A stretch of DNA of 37,704 nucleotides, from positions 1 through 37,704 of the forward strand of contig NZ_LXKA01000351.1 of assembly GCF_001645125.1 (NCBI RefSeq), in the 5' to 3' direction. The stretch is from Paraburkholderia ginsengiterrae (GTDB lineage Bacteria; Pseudomonadota; Gammaproteobacteria; Burkholderiales; Burkholderiaceae). The notes beneath the pieces are model-generated. The model worked only from the letters and a program-made list of their open reading frames with translations. It did not search any database and was not told the DNA's origin. Each line of letters begins with the position of its first letter. Within the stretch, counting starts at the first letter, position 1. Shown here one piece after another: positions 25,969-33,062 of this stretch. The translations under genes were made by a program, and so were the position numbers.

Positions 25969-26417
25969 ACAACGAAAAGCCCAGCCTGACCATCGTGCGG
26001 CGCATCAAGGCGCCGCCCGCCCGAGTCTACGCGGCGTGGACGCGGCCCGAACTGATGGCGCGCTGGTGGGGCCCCGACGGCGGGCCGGTGTTGAGCACCG
26101 AAGCCGACCCGCGTGTGGGTGGCCGTTTTCGCGTGGTGTTCCAGACGCTCGACGGCGAAACGCACGATTGCAGCGGCGAGTATCAGGAAGTGGAACTGGA
26201 CCGCAAGCTGGTCTTTACCTGGCAGTGGGTCACGTTGCCGGAGCGGCAATCTCTCGTGAGCATCAGGTTTCGGCCGATCGAAGAGGGCACCGAGCTGACT
26301 TTCACGCATTCGCAGTTCTTCGACGAGGCCGCGCGCGACGGTCATCGGGTCGGCTGGACCGGCTCCTTCGAGAAGCTCGAGGCACTGCTTGCCGAGCTTG
26401 AAAGCGCGCAGACATGA
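25965..26417 (+). CDS. SRPBCC/AHSA1 (START-like) domain protein
   Basis: The product is a 150-residue protein with the helix-grip hydrophobic pocket of the AHSA1 family (VRRIKAPPARVYAAWTRPELMARWWGPDG, TFTHSQF and GWTGSFEKLEALL). Such proteins bind unknown hydrophobic ligands and are very often encoded directly after an ArsR-type repressor, as here (ATGA overlap). There is no signal peptide. The pair probably forms a ligand-sensing or detoxification unit with the downstream glutathione S-transferase, but this is inference. Confidence 0.88.
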   Translation: MNNEKPSLTIVRRIKAPPARVYAAWTRPELMARWWGPDGGPVLSTEADPRVGGRFRVVFQTLDGETHDCSGEYQEVELDRKLVFTWQWVTLPERQSLVSIRFRPIEEGTELTFTHSQFFDEAARDGHRVGWTGSFEKLEALLAELESAQT

Positions 26418-26440
26418 GACCCATGCGGGTCGCAGAACAC

Positions 26441-26473
26441 CACTGAGCATCACTGAGCACCCCTGAGCATCAC
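26441..26473. repeat. Three imperfect 10-bp tandem repeats
   Basis: CACTGAGCAT, CACTGAGCAC and CCCTGAGCAT follow one another in the 81-base gap between the AHSA1 gene and the GST gene. The run then decays into CACC. The function is unknown. It may be a slippage product. Confidence 0.7.
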
Positions 26474-26498
26474 CGACTCAACTCCACCGAGGTCGACT

Positions 26499-27137
26499 AT
26501 GAAACTCTATTATGCTGAGACGCTTGCCCCCAGAAAAACCTGCGCAGTCGCAGAGTATTTAGATATGCCAATCGACTACGTGTTCGTCGATCTGCGCAAA
26601 GGCGAACAGAGCACGCCGGCCTATCTGGCGCTCAATCCGAACGGCAAAGTGCCGACGCTCGTGGATGGCGACAAGAGCATCTGGGAAGCAGACGCGATCA
26701 TCTGCTATCTGGCTCAGCGTGCGGAATCCGCCCTCTGGCCGCGCACGGCACAGCAGCAGATCGAAGTTTTCCGCTGGTTCAGCTGGAATAACCAGCATTT
26801 CTACCGGTACGGCGGCGCGCTTTATTTCGAACATCTGGTCAAGCCGTGGGTCGGACTCGGCGGGCCGGATCCGGCCAAGGTCGCCGAAGCGCAAGGGTTT
26901 TTCCGCAAGCATGCCGGCGTGCTCAACCAGCATCTGAAGGGCCGCAAGTGGCTGCTCGGCGACGATCTGTCGGTTGCGGACTTTGCGGTCGGCGTCGCCC
27001 TGCCGTACGCGAAGAGCGCGGCAATGCCGCTGGAGGAGTTTCCGGAGGTGCAGCGCTGGCACGATCAGTTGAACGCGTTCGACGCCTGGCGCAATCCGTT
27101 CCCCGCGCGCCAGGACCAGGTCGCGGTGAACGCCTGA
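26499..27137 (+). CDS. Glutathione S-transferase
   Basis: The product is a 212-residue GST with the thioredoxin-like N-domain (MKLYYAETLAPRKTCAVAEYL; the cis-proline is in GKVPTL, about residues 49-54, and the glutathione contact in EADAI) and an all-helical C-domain (LGDDLSVADFAVGVALPYA). It would conjugate glutathione to an electrophile or reduce peroxides in the cytoplasm. It is the third gene after the ArsR/AHSA1 pair on the same strand, 81 bases away, and may belong to the same response. Ribosome site GAGG precedes the ATG (CCGAGGTCGACT). Confidence 0.9.
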   Translation: MKLYYAETLAPRKTCAVAEYLDMPIDYVFVDLRKGEQSTPAYLALNPNGKVPTLVDGDKSIWEADAIICYLAQRAESALWPRTAQQQIEVFRWFSWNNQHFYRYGGALYFEHLVKPWVGLGGPDPAKVAEAQGFFRKHAGVLNQHLKGRKWLLGDDLSVADFAVGVALPYAKSAAMPLEEFPEVQRWHDQLNAFDAWRNPFPARQDQVAVNA

Positions 27138-27157
27138 ACGCGTTCCTGAACGCGTTC
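27136..27157. repeat. Tandem palindromes GAACGCGTTC
   Basis: GAACGCGTTC, a perfect 10-bp palindrome, occurs at 27136-27145 and 27148-27157 right at the GST stop codon, with a third copy inside the gene at 27071-27080. It could be a binding site or a slippage product. It lies 34 bases before the next small gene. Confidence 0.5.
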
Positions 27158-27191
27158 CTGAGCACGCCCGAAGGCACCTGAAGGAGCGATC

Positions 27192-27428
27192 ATGTGCTGC
27201 GCAATCGTTGCCCTCACGATGACCCTGCTGGCCAGCTGGCGCAGCGTGTCCGGGTCGCTTGCCGGGCGCGCGGGGTGGCTGCGCCGGATCGCGATCGCGG
27301 TGATCGCGATTGGCGCGGCCGCGGGGTCGGCCATGGCGGCCGATCAGTTCGCCGCCGCGGGTGGCGGACAGCCGTCGTTTGTCACTCGCCTGAGCAGCCT
27401 GCCAGTCTGCGGACACTTCATCCGCTAG
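27192..27428 (+). CDS. Small membrane or exported protein, unknown
   Basis: The product is a 78-residue protein. Residues 1-15 and 32-50 are hydrophobic (IAIAVIAIGAAAGSAMAA). It is either a two-helix membrane protein or has an internal signal-like segment. GAAGGAG lies just before the ATG, which supports translation. The C-terminal part (VTRLSSLPVCGHFIR) has one cysteine, and two more follow the initiator Met. No family is recognised. It sits between the GST and a metallophosphoesterase. Confidence 0.5.
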   Translation: MCCAIVALTMTLLASWRSVSGSLAGRAGWLRRIAIAVIAIGAAAGSAMAADQFAAAGGGQPSFVTRLSSLPVCGHFIR

Positions 27429-27467
27429 GGAGCCGCCTCCCGCCGGAACAAAAAAGTTAATCCGATC

Positions 27468-27494
27468 GGGAATAAAGCCGCCGCTTCCCCGGTC
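27468..27494 (+). promoter_or_regulatory. Possible ECF-type promoter of the metallophosphoesterase-cupredoxin pair
   Basis: GGGAATAAA (27468-27476) and CGGTC (27490-27494) are spaced 16 bases between GGAAT and CGGTC. GGAA-type -35 and GTC-type -10 boxes are typical of ECF sigma factors. No sigma-70 promoter is evident in the 141-base gap, and no ECF sigma gene is in the window. Confidence 0.3.
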
Positions 27495-27569
27495 ATGCCT
27501 CACGAACCGACTCGCAAGGGCCGCTGGATGGTCCACGGCCCGCCTGCGAATCGTCATCGTGAGGTCAAC

Positions 27570-28514
27570 ATGTCGTCAGATCAATCATTCGACGCGTCGC
27601 GGCGGCGCGCGCTGAAGTGTCTCGCATTCGGTGGCGTCGGCACCGTTTTCACGCTCGCGGGCGGCATTCTGACGCCGGTGGAACTGGCACTTGCCGCCGA
27701 CCCGACTTCAGCCGCAGGCAAGGCGGGCGTGCCGCTCTTCCTGCAGATCAGCGACTCGCACATCGGCTTCAACAAGGAAGCCAATCCGGACGTGGCGGGC
27801 ACGCTGAAGCAGACGATCGACTACGTCAACGCGATGCCCGTCAAGCCGGCGCTGACCATCCACACCGGCGACATCACGCATCTGTCCAAGCCCGCAGAAT
27901 TCGATCTCGCGGCCCAGTTGATGTCCGGCCTGAACATCACCGAGCTGCACACCGTGCCAGGCGAGCACGACGTGACGGACGGCCCCGGCACCGAATACTT
28001 CAGCCGCTTCGGCAAGGCGTCGGACAACAAGGGCTATTACAGCTTCGATCATCAGGGCGTGCACTTCGTCGCCCTTGTCAACGTCATGCATTTCAAGCCG
28101 AACGGTCTGGGCGGGCTCGGCGACGACCAACTCGCGTGGCTCGAAAACGACCTGAAAGGCCGCTCGTCGAGCACGCCGATCGTCGTGTTCGCGCATATGC
28201 CGATGTGGACGATCTACGAGCCGTGGGGCTGGGGCACCGGCGATGCCGGACAGGCGATGAGCTATCTGCAGCGCTTCGGTTCGGTGACGGTGCTCAACGG
28301 CCACATTCATCAGATCGTATCGAAAGTGGAAGGGAACATTACGTTCCATACCGCGCGCTCGACCGCCTATCCACAGCCGACCGCGGGCGACGGCCCCGGC
28401 CCCGGACCGCTGAAGGTGGCAAGCGACCAGCTCCCCAAAATGCTCGGCGTCACGAGCATCAAGATCGCGCGCCATCCGCTGAAGGCGACGCTCGACGATA
28501 TGACGCTGGTTTGA
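27570..28514 (+). CDS. Tat-exported calcineurin-like metallophosphoesterase
   Basis: The product is a 314-residue protein. SRRRALKCLAF (residues 10-20) and a hydrophobic segment up to about residue 43 (ELALAADP) make a Tat signal. The two-metal core is D62/H64 (DSHIG), D101 (HTGD), H133 (GEHD), H209 (FAHMPMW) and H245/H247 (GHIH). The Asn usually found in the GNHD motif is replaced by E132, which would change the second metal site. I chose the ATG at 27570 because GTGAGG lies upstream. It likely hydrolyses a phosphomonoester or diester in the periplasm. It is followed by a cupredoxin gene 33 bases away, almost certainly co-transcribed. Confidence 0.9.
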   Translation: MSSDQSFDASRRRALKCLAFGGVGTVFTLAGGILTPVELALAADPTSAAGKAGVPLFLQISDSHIGFNKEANPDVAGTLKQTIDYVNAMPVKPALTIHTGDITHLSKPAEFDLAAQLMSGLNITELHTVPGEHDVTDGPGTEYFSRFGKASDNKGYYSFDHQGVHFVALVNVMHFKPNGLGGLGDDQLAWLENDLKGRSSSTPIVVFAHMPMWTIYEPWGWGTGDAGQAMSYLQRFGSVTVLNGHIHQIVSKVEGNITFHTARSTAYPQPTAGDGPGPGPLKVASDQLPKMLGVTSIKIARHPLKATLDDMTLV

Positions 28515-28547
28515 GATTCAGCCCTTTTTAATCGCAGGAGATCAGTC

Positions 28548-28892
28548 ATGCAGATAAAAAATAGCCGCCGCGTGCTGCTGGCCGTGGCCGCAAGCGCGGT
28601 ACTCGCCGCGACGCTGGCAGGCGTGACACCGGCCAGCGCGCAGACCCCGAACGCCGTCGTCATCAAGAACTTCATGTTCACGCCGATGGAACTCACGGTC
28701 AAAGCCGGCTCAACAGTTACCTGGAAGAATCTCGACGGCGAACCGCATACGGTCGTCAACGACGCGGGCCTGTTCCGCTCATCGGCGCTCGACCAGGACG
28801 ACACATTCCAGTTCAAATTCGACAAGCCGGGTGTCTACAAGGTGTTTTGCGGCATCCATCCAAACATGAAGGAGACCATTACGGTGCAGTGA
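28548..28892 (+). CDS. Periplasmic cupredoxin (amicyanin/plastocyanin-like)
   Basis: The product is a 114-residue type 1 copper protein. The signal peptide ends near residue 31 (TPASAQT). The ligands are H67 (EPHTV), C101, H104 and M107 (CGIHPNM), giving the amicyanin-type C-x2-H-x2-M loop. It would carry single electrons in the periplasm or buffer copper. AGGAG lies upstream, and the gene follows the metallophosphoesterase by 33 bases. The electron partner is not identified. Confidence 0.92.
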   Translation: MQIKNSRRVLLAVAASAVLAATLAGVTPASAQTPNAVVIKNFMFTPMELTVKAGSTVTWKNLDGEPHTVVNDAGLFRSSALDQDDTFQFKFDKPGVYKVFCGIHPNMKETITVQ

Positions 28893-29317
28893 GCGGTACT
28901 TCGGACACGGACGCAGGGGCGGGCATGCCGGCGTGTGGCGCAACCGCGTAAGCGGTTCGTGGCTGCCAATGTTCGATCTGGATTCGGGCAGGCGTGGTTG
29001 TTGCGTCACCGACGGTTGAGCGCGGCATGCTTGCCGCGCGAGGCCCGTGCAGTGTACGTCAGCGCGCGGCGAGGCTTCACGGCGTGGTGCGCGGCTACAC
29101 GCGGCTTGGCACGTTTTACCTGTGTCTTCCATGCAAAACGCCAGGCAAAACCACGCCGGCCGGACTCGCCAAACACACGTTTAAAGCGCAGCATGACGGT
29201 GTTGTGACCGTGCGACGAGCGGGCTGGATACGTCGCATGGCTTTGCACCGGCCGGCAAACTCGTTTGAAATAAGGTCTGGCCACCGGTCAGAGGCGGGGA
29301 TTCCGGAGAGTATGACG
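28893..29317. other. 425-base intergenic region without a gene
   Basis: The open frames here lack ribosome sites and family resemblance, so I read them as chance. A weak promoter-like pair, TTGCAC (29243-29248) and TGAAAT (29266-29271), lies before the next gene. I see no terminator or repeat. Confidence 0.5.
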
Positions 29318-30076
29318 ATGTTCGACGATACCGGTTTGCCAAATTCAGCACGCGATGCGATGGCCGGCGGCAGCGCGACGGATGGCGTCGCCCCGGCCGC
29401 CGGGCCGCCGCCCCGGTTCGGACGCCTCGCCCTGTGCGTGGCCGCGATGAGCGCCCTGGCGATTGGCGTCATGGGCACGGTGGCGTACGGCGTGTGGTTC
29501 AACCACGATCAGCAGGCGTATGCCGCAGCGATAGTCGGTGCGCGGCAAGCGCTCGGAACCAGCGCATCGGCGACGGCCGGGAAGGTCGCTGTGGCTTATC
29601 CCGCCAGTGCGGCGGTGGCTCCTGCTGCGGCGACGACCGTGCTAGCGAAGTCCCAGCCGCCGGCGGTGCGTGGCATAACATCGGGCACAACGCCGGGTGC
29701 AACGCCGTCGGTAACTCAGGTGCCGGTGATGGATCCGGAACCGGGTGGGCCGCTCGCGTCCTATTCGGGCCAGGTCGTGGGGCGTTCGGCGCAGCCGGCC
29801 CAAGTTGTCGTGACGGCGAACGCTGCGCCCGCCGCATCCGCGTCGTCCAGCGCGAGCGCCCGACCGGCCGCGAGCAGCGGCAATCCGCCGGCGCAACAAG
29901 TGGCGTCGGTTCGGCCGGGCAAGGAGGGGCGTGCCACGCCTCAGGAACACCGCGCGAACGCGCGGCATAAAGACTCGTCTCTGTTCGCCCGCGTCGGACA
30001 GTTTCTGCGGCGTGTGAGTTATCGGCAGCATGGCAACCCAAACCCAAGCCGGCAAGACAACTACTCGCATCCCTGA
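29318..30076 (+). CDS. Membrane-anchored Ala/Pro/Thr-rich protein, unknown
   Basis: The product is a 252-residue protein. One membrane helix lies near residues 37-60 (LALCVAAMSALAIGVMGTVAYGVWF). The rest is low-complexity and rich in Ala, Pro, Ser and Val, with a basic C-terminus (KDSSLFARVGQFLRRVSYRQHGN). Start 29318 has GGAG nine bases upstream. Another in-frame ATG at 29312 is only three bases from it. The 3' end overlaps the diguanylate cyclase gene by 47 bases in another frame, so the two are probably co-expressed. Its layout, an N-terminal anchor and disordered periplasmic tail, resembles the protein at 14024-14971. Confidence 0.6.
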   Translation: MFDDTGLPNSARDAMAGGSATDGVAPAAGPPPRFGRLALCVAAMSALAIGVMGTVAYGVWFNHDQQAYAAAIVGARQALGTSASATAGKVAVAYPASAAVAPAAATTVLAKSQPPAVRGITSGTTPGATPSVTQVPVMDPEPGGPLASYSGQVVGRSAQPAQVVVTANAAPAASASSSASARPAASSGNPPAQQVASVRPGKEGRATPQEHRANARHKDSSLFARVGQFLRRVSYRQHGNPNPSRQDNYSHP

Positions 30077-31199
30077 GCGGCCCGATGCGGCGCCGGCGGG
30101 TTCGCGGCGCGCATCCAGGGTCCGCTTCTGGCCCACACCAGCGGTCCTCGCCGGTGCGTCGCTGCTGTGCCTGCTGATCGGCCTGTTCTATCTCGCTTTC
30201 GAGATCAGAGCGATTTTCTCCGACCAGTTGAAACAGGAATATGCCGGGCTCGTGCTCGAATCGGCCGCGCACGCGGAAAGTGCCCGCGTGGCGGCGGGTG
30301 TCTGGGAATACCGGCCCGGTGACAGCCACGTCCAGCTGGAAGGCGAACGGCGCGCGCGCGAGGAGCTCGCCAATCGCCTGACCGCGCTTGCGGCGCTCGT
30401 CAACGGCAGTCCTTCCGCCGCGCCGCGCCTGCCGGTGCCGGCGTTGCGGCCCGACGCCGAGTTGGCGGAGACCGACGCATTGCTCGCCTCGGTCGCGGCG
30501 TATTGGCGTGCGCAGCGCGATGCGGACGGCGCCGACGTGCGGGTGCGCGTGACCCACGTCGCGAACATGCTGATCGCACTGGCCGCGCTGCTGTTCAGTT
30601 TGCTGCTCACCGCGCTGGGCCTGTACGCAAAGCGCAATCTTCAGTTGGCGGGCGAGTCGCATGAATTCGAATATGCGTCGTTGCACGACGCGATGACCAC
30701 GCTGCCGAACCGGCGCAAGCTTTTCGCCACCCTCGAAGAGGTGGGCGCGCAGATGCAAGCCAGCTCGTCGCCCGGCAAGATGGCCGTGCTCTATGTGGAC
30801 CTGGACGGCTTCAAGCAGGTCAACGATTCGCTCGGGCATCGCGTCGGCGACGAATTCCTGATCGCGGTGTCGCGGCGGTTTCGTGATTCGGTGCGCAAGG
30901 TCGATGTCGTCGCGCGGATCGGCGGCGACGAGTTCGCGGTGCTGATTCGCGAATTTTCAACGGATATGGAACTGGCCGTGATTGCCCGGCGGCTTATCGC
31001 CTGCGTGGTCGAGACCGACAGGCAGATGGGGATCGGACTGGTTCGCGCGAGCGTCGGCATCGCCAGCTTTCCTGATCTCGTGGACGATTACCAGCGCCTC
31101 GTCGCCGCGGCGGACGAAGCGATGTACCGCGTGAAGCGCGGCGGCAAGAACGGTTACGCGTTCGTGGCCCGCCCCGATCGAGCGGCAGAGTCCGGGTGA
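30030..31199 (+). CDS. Diguanylate cyclase with periplasmic sensor domain
   Basis: The product is a 389-residue GGDEF protein that makes cyclic di-GMP from two GTP. TM1 is near 37-58 and TM2 near 178-200, and between them lies an about 120-residue periplasmic sensor with coiled-coil-like stretches. The GGDEF domain covers 210-380 with GGDEF at 298-302 intact. An inhibitory RxxD site (R289, D292) stands exactly five residues before it, so product feedback is expected. The start overlaps the preceding gene by 47 bases and its ribosome site is weak. The signal sensed is unknown. Confidence 0.92.
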   Translation: MATQTQAGKTTTRIPERPDAAPAGSRRASRVRFWPTPAVLAGASLLCLLIGLFYLAFEIRAIFSDQLKQEYAGLVLESAAHAESARVAAGVWEYRPGDSHVQLEGERRAREELANRLTALAALVNGSPSAAPRLPVPALRPDAELAETDALLASVAAYWRAQRDADGADVRVRVTHVANMLIALAALLFSLLLTALGLYAKRNLQLAGESHEFEYASLHDAMTTLPNRRKLFATLEEVGAQMQASSSPGKMAVLYVDLDGFKQVNDSLGHRVGDEFLIAVSRRFRDSVRKVDVVARIGGDEFAVLIREFSTDMELAVIARRLIACVVETDRQMGIGLVRASVGIASFPDLVDDYQRLVAAADEAMYRVKRGGKNGYAFVARPDRAAESG

Positions 31200-31395
31200 T
31201 TGCTGCTCCACGCTCAACGTCCGCGCCCGATGCAGCCGCTGATTGATGATGCCGGGTCACAACCCGGCGGACATGGATCTCCACGCGCACGCTGAAGCGG
31301 GTTTCGTGATACAAGATCGAGGCTTGCCGGTGTGCGCCAATGCCTGCGCCGGCATCGTGGCCGTCATTCCGATTCCACTCGCAGCGGAAAGATCC

Positions 31396-32226
31396 ATGTT
31401 CAGATATTCGTTGACGCGCGCCGTCGGGCGCTTGTGCCGGGCCGAGGAATGGGTTGGCGTCGTTCTCGCCACCGCGCTGGCCGCCTGCGCGCCGGTGCCG
31501 CCTGCGGTCAATCAAGCCGCCGTTCAACCCGCGAATCAGGCCAGTGCGCCGGCCGCCGTCCGCCCGGCCGACGGCCCGCTTCCGGTTCCACCCAACCTCG
31601 TGGCGCTGGCCCAGCCGGCCGGTCAGAAACGATTGACGGCGTCCGCCGCCAGCCAGTCGTACTGGCCGCTGTCGCAGTACTTCGAAACGCAGCGCAACGA
31701 AGCCTATTGTTCGGTCGCGAGCTCGGTCATGGCGCTCAACGCATTAGGCATTCGCCGGCCGGAGTCGAGCCAGTATGCGGACTTCCCGTTTTTTTCGCAG
31801 GAAGACTTTTTTCACGGGATCGATCCGCAGGTCGCCAACGCGGCGCAGGTATCGAAAGAGGGCATGACGCTCGATCAGCTCAGCGCGGCGTTGAGCACCT
31901 TTCCGGTCGAGGTCAGGAAATATCATGGAGCGGACCTGTCGCTCGACCAGTTCCGCGATCTGGTCCGCACGACCACGCAGCATAACGACCGCTTCGTGCT
32001 GTTGAATTTCAGGCGCGTGGAGATCGGCGAGACGGGCGGCGGGCATTGGTCGCCGCTGGCCGCTTACGACGCGGCCAGCGACAGCGCGTTGCTGCTGGAC
32101 GTAGCGCGCTACAAATACCCGGCAGTGTGGGTGCCGGTTACGCAGCTATACGCGGCCGCGCTGGCGGTGGATAGCGTGAGCGGACTTTCACGCGGCATCG
32201 TGGTGATCGGCAAGCGTCCGAATTGA
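31396..32226 (+). CDS. Phytochelatin-synthase-like lipoprotein (papain-fold gamma-glutamylcysteine transpeptidase/peptidase)
   Basis: The product is a 276-residue protein. Its N-terminus ends in LAAC (C31), a lipobox, so it should be lipidated and face the periplasm. A Pro/Ala linker runs to about residue 75. The rest matches the phytochelatin synthase N-terminal domain: nucleophile C105 in AYCSVASSVMALNALG, H217 in GGGHWSPLAAY and D235 in LLLDVARYKYPAVWVPV, with the H-to-D spacing of 18 seen in plant enzymes. Bacterial half-length relatives mainly cut glutathione to gamma-glutamylcysteine and glycine and make little phytochelatin. The second, metal-sensing plant domain is absent. A GST is convergent, ending 11 bases away. 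Confidence 0.88.
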   Translation: MFRYSLTRAVGRLCRAEEWVGVVLATALAACAPVPPAVNQAAVQPANQASAPAAVRPADGPLPVPPNLVALAQPAGQKRLTASAASQSYWPLSQYFETQRNEAYCSVASSVMALNALGIRRPESSQYADFPFFSQEDFFHGIDPQVANAAQVSKEGMTLDQLSAALSTFPVEVRKYHGADLSLDQFRDLVRTTTQHNDRFVLLNFRRVEIGETGGGHWSPLAAYDAASDSALLLDVARYKYPAVWVPVTQLYAAALAVDSVSGLSRGIVVIGKRPN

Positions 32227-32236
32227 CGCGCGTGTT

Positions 32237-32884
32237 TCACTCGTTCTCGTTGCGCCATTCGGTCAGTCCTTCCCGCACGTTCAATTCGATGAACGAAGGC
32301 ATTGCACGCAGGCTGCGGATATAACGCGCAAGATTCGGCCAGCCGAGCGCGGGGCGCGGCATGTTGCGGGTCCAGCGCATCAACATGACGGCGAGGAAAT
32401 CCGCCGTGCTGAGCTTGCCGCCGATCAGATACTCATGGGTGGCGCCGAGATGGGCGTCGAGCCGGTCCCAGGCTTCTTCAAGGCGGCGGCGGGCGAGCGC
32501 GCGAACGGCTTGCGCGCCTTCGGCATCGCCGTCGACGTCCGCATAAAACCAGTCGCGCATGGCCGGCAAAACCGTGTTGGCGAGATAGACCATCATTTCG
32601 AACCACGCGGCGCGCTCGGGCGTTCCCGGCTGCGGCGCGAGACCGGCGTCGGCATGCCGCTCGGCCAGCAGCATCAGCAACGCGGCCGACTCGTGGCGCG
32701 GCGTGCCGTCGACCACCAGCGTAGGAACCCGGCCCGATGGATTGAGCTGCCGGTACGCCGGGTCGTGCTGCTGACCCGCATCGATATCGACGAGCCGCGC
32801 CTCGAAGGCGACGCCCATTTCGATCAGCATCCAGTGCACGGCCATGCTTGCCGCGCCGGGGGAATAGTAGAGAACGTAAGACAT
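32237..32884 (-). CDS. Glutathione S-transferase
   Basis: The product is a 215-residue GST with the thioredoxin-like domain (MSYVLYYSPGAASMAVHWMLIE; GRVPTLVVDG with the cis-proline; ESAALL glutathione contact) and the helical domain (LIGGKLSTADFLAVMLMRW). The serine in SPGAAS is the likely catalytic residue as in beta/theta-like classes, but that is inference. It is convergent with the phytochelatin-synthase-like gene. It differs clearly from the GST at 26499-27137. Confidence 0.9.
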   Translation of the reverse strand: MSYVLYYSPGAASMAVHWMLIEMGVAFEARLVDIDAGQQHDPAYRQLNPSGRVPTLVVDGTPRHESAALLMLLAERHADAGLAPQPGTPERAAWFEMMVYLANTVLPAMRDWFYADVDGDAEGAQAVRALARRRLEEAWDRLDAHLGATHEYLIGGKLSTADFLAVMLMRWTRNMPRPALGWPNLARYIRSLRAMPSFIELNVREGLTEWRNENE

Positions 32885-32972
32885 TGATGCGCTCCGCGTG
32901 TCGCTTGATTGTCAGGGTTCGATCCGGCGCCTAGTCTACCGTCGTTCCCCGCGCAGCGAACGCGCCCGGGCA

Positions 32973-33010
32973 TAAAAGAAAAGGGGCGGTCGCCGAAGCG
33001 ACAGCCCCTT
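32973..33010 (-). terminator. Intrinsic terminator of the SSS symporter genes
   Basis: On the minus strand AAGGGGC (33010-33004) pairs with GCCCCTT (32987-32981), with inner pairs TGTCGC/GCGACC and a UUCG-like loop. A T-rich run (TTCTTTTATG) follows at 32980-32971. It lies 52 bases after the symporter stop. Confidence 0.75.
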
Positions 33011-33062
33011 CATTTACCGCTGCGCGGAACGTCCAGATGCGCCTATTACGTCATGCAGCGCC

